A DNA stretch of 64,000 nucleotides, from contig NC_053040.3 in assembly GCF_002575655.3 (NCBI RefSeq), positions 351,979,267 to 352,043,266 of the forward strand, in the 5' to 3' direction. The notes beneath the pieces were generated by a model. It was given only the letters and a program-made list of their open reading frames with translations. It was not told where the DNA came from and ran no database searches. The translations under genes and the position numbers were made by a program. Below, one piece after another: positions 56,451 to 64,000 of the stretch. This DNA is from Aegilops tauschii subsp. strangulata. Its lineage: Eukaryota > Streptophyta > Magnoliopsida > Poales > Poaceae. Position 1 is the first letter of the stretch. Each line of letters opens with the position of its first letter.

Positions 56451-58450
56451 AGAGGACCCGGAAGTCGTCATTGGTATGTTTCTCGTTAACGACATACCCG
56501 CCGTAATTTTATTTGACTCTGGGGCTTCCCACTCTTTTATTTCGCAGAGTTTTGCTTCCCAAAACAATTTTTCTTGCTCGATTTTGGGAAAACACATGCT
56601 GGTACAATCCTTGGGATCCCTCCTCAAAAGCAATCTCGTCTGCCGAAATTTGGAGATTGACTTCAAGGGCGTCAAGTTTCCAACATAGTTGATAATCATC
56701 GATTCCAACAAATTGGATGTCATTCTGGGCATGAATTGGTTAACCCAATACCAAGTCTGCATCAGCTGTGCGACCAGAGAAGTTACCGTGAAAAATATGG
56801 AAGGTCGCACTACCAGTTTTTATGCCCGCAAGCGCATCCCCACGAAGGATATGCTTTTCGCAGCCGTGACAGAAGAGGTGGAATTAATCCCAGTGGTCAG
56901 TGAGTATCCAGATGTATTTCCTAAAGAATTCCCGGCATGCCACCAGACCAGGAAATGGAGTTTGCTATTGACCTAGTGCCTGGAACCACCCCGATACATA
57001 AGAAATATTATCGGATGCCCTCCTCAGAATTGGTGGAATTGAAGAAACAACTAGAGATGCTACAAAAAGGATACATTCGTCCAAGCTCTTCCCCATGGGG
57101 ATCACCAGCAATCTTCGTGGACAAAAAGGATGGCAATCTACGAATGTGTGTAGACTACCGACAGCTGAATGAATTCACCATTAAAAAAATATCCACTGCC
57201 GAGGATAGACGATCTGTTTGATCAACTCAGTGGGGCCAAAGTATTCTCAAAGATTGATTTGAGGACGGGATATCATCAACTCAAGATTAAGAAGGAAGAT
57301 ATTCCTAAGACCGCGTTCACCACTCGGTACGGTCTTTACAAATACACTGTTATGTCCTTCGGCCTCACCAACGCTCCTGCATTCTTTATGCATATGATGA
57401 AACAAGGTGTTTATGGACTTCTTGGACAAGTTTGTGGTGGTGTTCATTGATGACATCCTCATTTACTCCAAAAGCAAGGACGAACATAAGGAACATCTTC
57501 GCGCAGTTCTGCAACGGCTTCGCGATCATCAACTGTATGCCAAATTCAGCAAATGTGAGTTTTGGCTCCAGCAAGTGGGATTCCTCGGACATATCCTCTC
57601 GGCAGAAGGAATCTCGGTGGACCCAAGCAAGGTAAAAGATGTACTTGATTGGTCCGCACACACCACCGTCTCAGAAATCCGGAGTTTCCTTGGACTGGCC
57701 GGATATTATCACCGTTTTATCGAAGGATTTTCCAAGATCGCCAAGCCAATGACTGAGCTCCTCAAGAAGGACAAGAAGTCCGTATGGACTGAAGACTGTG
57801 AACGGAGCTTCAATGAGTTAAAAACCAGACTGACATCGGCACCCGTATTAACTCTTCTAGATATCTACCGCAGTTTCGATGTTTACTGCGACGCTTCCAG
57901 AAAAGGACTGGGGTGTGTACTCATGCAAGATGGCAAAGTGGTGGCCTATGCATCTCGCCAACTGCGACAACATGAAGGAAACTATCCTACTCATGATTTG
58001 GAATTGGCCGCAGTGGTGCACGCTTTGAAAACCTGGAGACATTATCTGATTAGAAAGAAGTGCCAGATATTCACCGACCATAAAAGTCTCAAGTATATAT
58101 TCAACCCGACTTGAACCTTCGAAAGCTAAGATGGCTCGAGTTGGTTAAGGACTATGACCTCGGAATAAATTATCACCCGGACAAAGCTAATGTGGTGGCT
58201 AACGCCCTCAGCCGCAAACCAGCCAACCTCAGTGCCCTAATGGATTCCTTGCCTCTAGAGCTCTATGAAGAAATCATGCGGCTAAATCTGGTAATCACCG
58301 ACGCCCGTCTTACCAATATATTGGAAGTTGCTCCTACTCTCGAAGAAGCAATTCGCAGAGCTCAAGCGGATGATAAGGTGTTCCGGATATATGTTCAGAA
58401 GCTGCACCAAGGGCAAGCACCGGATTTCACTATGGATCAGCAAGGTTAGC
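56400..58450 (+). pseudogene. Protease, reverse transcriptase and RNase H of element E
   Basis: The protease has LFDSGASHSFIS (DSG at 56515-56523) and a stop at 56686, continuing in frame to VILGMNWL. RT begins near 56940 after a frameshift, with [15 protein letters not shown] (about 57128), a break near 57183, [14 protein letters not shown] (about 57240), a break near 57405, and [12 protein letters not shown] (catalytic FIDD at 57443-57454). RNase H follows with [11 protein letters not shown] and [10 protein letters not shown] (57880-58100), a break near 58105, and a stop at 58447. All catalytic motifs are present; only frameshifts and stops inactivate it. Confidence 0.9.
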
Positions 58451-58506
58451 TAAGGTTCCGAGGAAGACTTTGCGTACCCAACCAAGACAGTCTGAAGAAG
58501 AAAATA

Positions 58507-59799
58507 TTGGCGGAAGCACATGAAGCACCATACTCAATTCATCCCGGTGGTACCAAGATGTATGAGCATCTTCGTCAGATATTTTGGTGGGATGGAATGA
58601 AGAAAGACATCGTGTATTTTGTGGCCTGCTGCGATATCTGCAATAAGGTAAAGGCGGAACACCAAAAACCCGTCGGACTCCTCCAGCCTCTGCCGATATC
58701 CCAATGGAAATGGGACGATATTTGCATGGATTTCATCACCGGATTACCAAGGTCTCCTCGAGGAAACGACGCGATATGGGTCATAGTGGACACTCTAACC
58801 AAGGTGGCACACTTCCTACCCATCCGGACCACATACCGTGCAAATCTACTTGCACAGCTGTATGTATCAAGAATCGTCAGTCTGCATGGAGTACCCAAGA
58901 CTATCACCTCCGACAGGGGATCTCTATTCACATCCGCATTTCGGTCCCGACTTCATCAAGCCTTGGGGACCGATCTGAAGTACAGCACGGCTTACCATCC
59001 TCAGGCAGATGGACAGACTGAGCGAGTAAATCAAATACTCGAAGATATGCTCCAGGCATGTACATTGGCCCAAGGAACCAAGTGGGAAGACTGTCTGCCC
59101 TACGCCGAGTTTTCCTACAACAACAGTTTCCAGGCTAGGTTAAAGATGTCACCCTATGAAGCCCTGTATGGCCGGAAATGCCGCACCCCATTAAATTGGT
59201 CTCAAACCGGAGATAGTCATATTTTCGGGACTAATTTAATGCTCGAAGCAGAGAAGCAAGTCAAGGAAATCCGAGACAGACAGCAACTGGCCAAATCCCG
59301 ACAGAAGAGCTACTATGATGCCAAACATCGTCATATCAGCTTCGAACCCGGAGAACACGTATATCTCCGAGTCACCCCTATGAAAGGAGTCAAGAGGTTT
59401 CAGACCCGAGGAACATTGGCTCCCAGATATATCGGTCCATTCCCCGTCATGGCCAGAGTCGGAACAGTTGCCTACCAGTTGGAATTGCCACCAGAATTGT
59501 CAGAAGTACACAACGTGTTTCACATCTCACAGCTAAGAAGATGCATCTCGCCATCGGAGAAAAGGACTGATATGTCAGAGATAGAATTGGCTAAGGATTT
59601 GACTTATGAGGAAAAGCCAATCAGAATATTGGATCAGACAGAAAGGGTCACTCGCAGCAAAGAGATAAGATTTTACAAGGTTCAGTGGGAGCATCACACC
59701 GAAGAAGAAGCAACCTGGGAAAGAGAGGATTTTTTAAGGACTGCATACCCAGAATGGTTTTCCCAAGCAACCGAATCTCGAGGACGAGATTCATCCTAA
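58507..59799 (+). CDS. Integrase with C-terminal chromodomain of element E, open frame
   Basis: An uninterrupted 430-residue frame; the Met is internal to pol, so it is the C-terminal part of the polyprotein. Zinc-binding residues H5, H12, C42, C45; catalytic D75 (MDFITG), D136 (TSDRG) and E172 (GQTERVN), with 35 residues between the last two as in D,D-35-E integrases. A GPF/Y-type module (RYIGPFPV) and FHISQLRRC follow. The chromodomain is at about residues 375-420 (IRFYKVQWEHHTEEEATWE). Chromodomains direct insertion by reading histone marks. The frame ends 12 bp before the LTR PPT. Confidence 0.93.
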   Translation: MAEAHEAPYSIHPGGTKMYEHLRQIFWWDGMKKDIVYFVACCDICNKVKAEHQKPVGLLQPLPISQWKWDDICMDFITGLPRSPRGNDAIWVIVDTLTKVAHFLPIRTTYRANLLAQLYVSRIVSLHGVPKTITSDRGSLFTSAFRSRLHQALGTDLKYSTAYHPQADGQTERVNQILEDMLQACTLAQGTKWEDCLPYAEFSYNNSFQARLKMSPYEALYGRKCRTPLNWSQTGDSHIFGTNLMLEAEKQVKEIRDRQQLAKSRQKSYYDAKHRHISFEPGEHVYLRVTPMKGVKRFQTRGTLAPRYIGPFPVMARVGTVAYQLELPPELSEVHNVFHISQLRRCISPSEKRTDMSEIELAKDLTYEEKPIRILDQTERVTRSKEIRFYKVQWEHHTEEEATWEREDFLRTAYPEWFSQATESRGRDSS

Positions 59800-59811
59800 G
59801 TGGGGGAGGTT
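59774..59811 (+). other. Hairpin and polypurine tract of element E
   Basis: AATCTCG AGGA CGAGATT (59774-59791) is a perfect 7-bp inverted repeat inside the last codons of pol, followed by AAGTGGGGGAGG, the plus-strand primer next to the LTR. Confidence 0.8.
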
Positions 59812-62800
59812 TGTGACAGCCTGGATTTTGCCTTCTCTCTTTTTACCAGACTTGCCTTCTCTCTCTTTCCGGACTTGGTTTTCATCGTGGTTTTTGCCCT
59901 GATTTGATTTGGATTTTGGATCAATTCAAATAGACTTGTCACTTGGGAATATCCTTGGCTTTCCCCCAAGTGACCTATCTACCTTATTCCTCCCACAAAT
60001 TCCCAAAATAATAAAATGAATATTTTTTTCTAAAAGGAAAATATTCATTTTTCTCTCTTAAGCTCTTTTCAGAACTTTGTGCTCCAAAGCAACCTCAATT
60101 TTATTCTCAGAAAAATCTGAGATAATTCCTAAATATTCTTAGGACCATGGCACATCTTCCCATGCAAAAATATTGCATCACTTTTTCTAATATTTTTGCT
60201 GTAGAAAATCTTTTCACTTCTGGACCAGAAATGCACTTTGTACAGCAAGTGCATTTTTCCTTGAGCTTTTGGCCTTGAGATTTCTTGAGCATAAAGACCT
60301 TCCTAAGAAACCCTAAACCCCAGGAGATTAGCCCTAATGGCCTTCTAGAAGGTGGCCAAACTTGGTGACCAAGTTTCTGACCAGAAACTTGCCAGCTTGG
60401 TAGAGTCGCGTCTGGTCGGCGTGGGTATGATCCATCACCTCTCCTAGACGTAGCACTACACCGTCGAGCTCGTAGACAAGGTTTGGCCGCTCCTGGCCGT
60501 CGTTTTGGCCATGCCAGCTTGGTGACCGCGCAAGGACACGGCGCCTGGCAGCGTCTCGACGCGCTCTGGCTGGCGCTTTGTGTTCTGTTTCGCGCGTGTG
60601 CATGCAAGCGCTCGCCTCCGACTGCCGCAACGTGCCACAACCCTCGACCCATCACCCATGACCCCTCCCTAGCGCTCGCCGACTCCGGAGCCGCCGTAGT
60701 AAGCCCGGTCAAGTCGCGGCCAAACCGGCACAGTGCACGCGTGTGCTTGTCCCCATCTCAAACCGCCACCTATGCTCGTCCGCGAGTGTGGGCAAGCGCC
60801 GGCGTTAACGCTGCACCCTGTCCCCTCGTGTTGGAGCCTCTCGTCGACGTTCGCCGCGTGTCCAGAGCGCTCCGGCAGCGACACGTCCCCCCCTCTGCTC
60901 CGGCTATATAAAGCCACCCCGCCTCCCTTGCTAGCCACACACCACTCCACACCACCTCCACGAACACGTAGACGAGCAGAAGCCCGGTCGGGCAGGCCTC
61001 TGGCCGTCGCCCGACCCGAGGACTCCGGCGATCCCCGTAGGCCAGCTGCCGCTCTCCAGGGCCTCTCGAGCTCAAGCAGCTGCTTGGGCAGGGCCTTGGT
61101 GGTCTGCTGGAGCTGCCTGGACCCCGCCAAGCCCTCGGAGCTGCCTCTAGCCACCGTCTTCCACCTCTCCGGCGAACCCCGTCCGCCACCGAAGCTTGCG
61201 AGCTCGACTGCGACCAGCTCCGTCCACCTTTCGCCAAGCCACGGGTACGGGCAGGTGCGCCGCGAGCCCCGCTTCCGATCTATCCCTCTAGCCTAGCCCC
61301 AAACCCCCTCGTCGTCGGCATGAGCTCCGGCGTCAGCCTCACCACTCGCGCCCGAAGCGGTACGAGTGGAGGCGCACTCCCACTTTACGCCTTCGACGTC
61401 ACCCCCCAGGATTTTCTATTTATTCAAATTTAATTCAGAATTTTGACTAAGCTTTGACCAGCCACCATTTGTAAACCATAAGTCCATATGAATTGATTCT
61501 TTTTGCATTGTCTTTGTTACAGAAAGCTCTAGCAGCACGCCAAAAGGTGGATTTTTCCTGGCTGTCTAGAATTTCTGGTGATTTTCATAATGTGTTTTGA
61601 CATTTATTTTTGTGGTTTTAAAATACTTTCAGAAGGAGGATCTTTCCTTGAAGCTAACCAGGAGGAGTGTGACCCTCCTCTGCACTAAGGCAAGCCATAG
61701 CATCATTTGGATGGTGTTATTTCAATATCTATGATTTTCTACTTGAATATGAGTCTTTATTTGCATTTAAAATTTGATAAATTAATATGGTTAATTGCTA
61801 GTTGTTTTATGATGCTTGATATGCTTGTTTTAGCTTCTGGTTGAGTTCATGGAATTGTTTGGCTAAGTAGAGTAAGATTTTGCACTAGATATTTCATTAT
61901 GGAAAGTTATGGTAGCTATTTTTGCTAGTAATAGTTTTCAACTAAATGATGAACTAATAAAAATGTTGTTTGTAGATCAAAATGAGTTATAACCAGAGAA
62001 GTTTCTGATCTTAGTATTGCAAGATAGTTATGTTGCTTGTTTTGATCCATGCTTAAGAGTTGCTTGCTCTGTGTGACGAGTAGTTGCATGATTTCCGGTA
62101 TGATGCCATGTTAGTAATAAAAAGTTTTTATGAAAGTTATTACTTGATTAAGTTCAACCTGAATATGATGTTGATCACATCATGGTGCCACTGAATCGGG
62201 TTTTTAATTCAGTGCGACCACATTTACCTAATGGGAAGGTCTTGATTCGGTCCTTTGTCGTGGCTCTCACCGGTGCCTCCCGCGAGGGAAGGTTACGGGC
62301 GTGCACACCCTGGCCCGGTAGGCAGACATAACCTTGTGTGCTCGTTTTGTTTCTATGGTACCTTGTCCCTGTTTGGGACCGTTTTTCCACGACGGTGGCC
62401 GTTGGTGTCTTTGGTAGACACGGGGCCACCCAAGACCTAGCCCTGAGAGGGAGATGGTCGGAGTGGCCGGGGAGAGTGCATGGCAAAGGGAGGGTTTCAT
62501 CGGAATTCTTTGGTCCCCCCGAATGGGAGTACGTGGCCAGGTATTCCGTAGTGTGGGTAAAGTGCGCTACCACTGCAGAGTGTATTTAATCTATCGATAG
62601 CTGCACCCTCGGTTATGGGCAAGACTCGGGAGTAAGTCACACCATGGATCAACTTTTATAATTAATCTTGCAAACTAGTAATTGTTGTGATGCATTTTTT
62701 CGTGGTGAACGTTTAACACTCGAGGTGTTCATGAGTGATTGGTTTCAGGTGTGACCCCGGTGTGGTCACCGTTTGGTTATGAGGTAACCGTCTGGTAAGT

Positions 62801-63309
62801 GAGTCCGTTTGACTCGGTGCATTGTTTGGTTGCTTTGCATAGCTTTGCATTTGTAGAATTTCTTGCATTAATTTAACTTGATTAATTATCATGATATTGT
62901 CTGTCATCGTGCTTATGTTTGTGGTGAGCTTGCAAGTACATTCAATGTACAGACCTGGCGTGTCATGCCAGCTTTCAGGCAAGTTGATTTGCATCAGAGC
63001 GCATCTCGTGTCTAGGCCGTGTCCATGTCGGTGTCCCTGTGCCATGGAGTTCCGCTACGTCGTTCTTTCGCTGCCGCATAGTTTCGTGTGATCGAGGCCC
63101 CAGCCATGTTCATTAAATAATGTACATACTGTCCGGCAGCACCATGTGTGCCGCTTGGCCTCGAATCTCGATGTAATATGAGACCTTTGTACAACGCTAG
63201 TATCAATAAAGCGGTTATTTCTGTACCATGTTGTTGTGTATTGCCAGAAGACTCGATCTCTGGGCTGGCAATGCAGGGTAAACCGGTTGCTCTGACCCGG
63301 GGTGCCACA
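59812..63309 (+). repeat. 3' LTR of element E
   Basis: TGTGACAGCC to GTGCCACA, followed by AGCTC. TATATAAA is at 60905-60912. Confidence 0.95.
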
Positions 63310-64000
63310 AGCTCCCAGGTGTCTTATGCCCTCCTCGTAAGTCGGTTGGGGCCCTTCTTCGGGCGCAAGAAATATAATTTCTGGAAAAAATCGTGTAAAA
63401 ATTGTAGCGCAATCGGAGTTAGGGATCTCCTGGAATTTAAGAAATGGTGAAGGGACAGAAAACAGGAACGCGAAACAGAAGAGAACAGAGAGGGAGATCC
63501 AATCTTGGAGGGGCTCCCGCCCCTCCGCCGCCATGGAGGCCATGGACCAGAGGGGGAACTCTCCTCCCATGTAGGGGGAGGCCAAGGAATAAGAAGAAGG
63601 AGGGGGGCTCTCTCCTCCTCTCTCCCGGTGGCGCCGGAGCGCCACCGGGGTAAGGATCGTGACGACGATCTACATCAACAATCTTGCTACCATCAACACC
63701 AACTCTCTCCCCCTCTATGCAGCGGTGTAACACCTCTTCTCCCCACTGTAATCTCTAGTTAAACATGGTGCTCAACTCCATATATTATTTCCCAATGATA
63801 TTTGGCTATCCTATGATGCTTGAGTAGATACGTTTTGTCCTGTGGGTTAATCGTGATCTTGGGTGGTATGATTCTATATTTTATTTATGGTGTTGTCCAA
63901 CGGTGCCCTCCGTGTCGCGCAAACGGAACCACCCCCCCCCCCCCCCCCCCCCCCCCCGCGCGCGCCCCGCTGTAGGGTGTTGCAATACTTCATGATTTGC
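63310..64000 (+). repeat. 3' LTR of element D, second part, leaving the window
   Basis: Resumes with AGCTC, the second target-site copy (one mismatch to AGCGC). The sequence carries a GC-rich leader-like zone (63510-63640) and continues to the window end. A run of 26 C at 63932-63957 lies in it. The short open frames here are not genes. Confidence 0.85.
63932..63957. repeat. Homopolymer of 26 C in the LTR of element D
   Basis: An uninterrupted C run followed by GCGCGCGCC. The flanking LTR text on both sides reads normally. It may be a true slippage product or a sequencing or assembly error. Confidence 0.9.

Larger units (their letters stand above)
50614..63309 (+). mobile_element. Tekay-clade chromovirus (element E), near full length
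   Basis: A 12.7-kb gypsy element with LTRs of about 3.5 kb (50614-54118 and 59812-63309) that begin TGTGACAGCC and end CACA. The TSD is AGCGC/AGCTC. Internal order: initiator tRNA-Met primer site, an extra ORF, gag with zinc knuckle, protease, RT, RNase H, integrase and chromodomain, hairpin, PPT. This order and the C-terminal chromodomain define a chromovirus; LTR length and motifs fit Tekay/Del. A handful of frameshifts and stops break the polyprotein, but the integrase is open. Confidence 0.96.

Overview
The window is intergenic DNA from a grass of the wheat tribe (Triticeae: wheat, barley, rye or Aegilops). The evidence is a WIS/Angela/BARE-type copia LTR, Athila-like gypsy LTRs that begin TGATACGTCTCC, long-LTR Tekay-type chromoviruses and a CACTA transposon with a TNPA-like gene, all nested in each other. 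I see no intact host gene, rRNA, tRNA or CRISPR. Nearly every base can be placed in a transposable element, and most junctions have a target-site duplication (TSD) that fixes the boundary to the base. Family names beyond the clade come from memory of Triticeae repeats and are less certain than the boundaries.

Layout, left to right. (1) 1-14700: a minus-strand WIS/Angela-type copia element whose 3' part lies off the left edge. Its 5' LTR is split by a plus-strand Tekay-like gypsy element (element F, 4142-14468, TSD TGTGA) that has lost protease, RT and RNase H. (2) 14701-15669: purine-rich DNA of unknown origin. (3) 15670-32961: Athila-like element A (TSD GTGTG). A second Athila-like element B (17366-25596, TSD AGTAG) sits six bases inside the end of A's 5' LTR. 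A PIF/Harbinger-like transposon (27462-29146, TSD TAA) carrying a fragment of a MIZ1-type host gene sits in A's interior. (4) 32967-48208: the 3' part of a CACTA transposon with a broken TNPA-like gene, two small inverted-repeat elements, and a Tat-like gypsy element C (34970-42236, TSD GCTAC) with an antisense ORF. (5) 48209-64000: Athila-like element D, the host of the CACTA. Its 3' LTR is split by a 12.7-kb Tekay chromovirus E (50614-63309, TSD AGCGC/AGCTC), and the LTR runs off the right edge.

The deepest supported stack is four layers: D contains the CACTA, the CACTA contains A, and A contains B. How the parts could work together: E once encoded a full gag-pol, and its integrase-chromodomain ORF is still open. 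B has only gag and protease. A has neither, but carries an acidic ORF of unknown function. A, B and D share end sequences, a PPT region and several conserved hairpins, and A and B share a tRNA-Asp-type primer site. They look like a set of non-autonomous partners that depend on proteins made elsewhere. The most interesting material is the accessory coding capacity (A's acidic ORF, the pre-gag ORFs of E and F, the antisense ORF of C, the captured MIZ1 piece) and the shared small hairpins near PPTs, LTR ends and LTR promoters.
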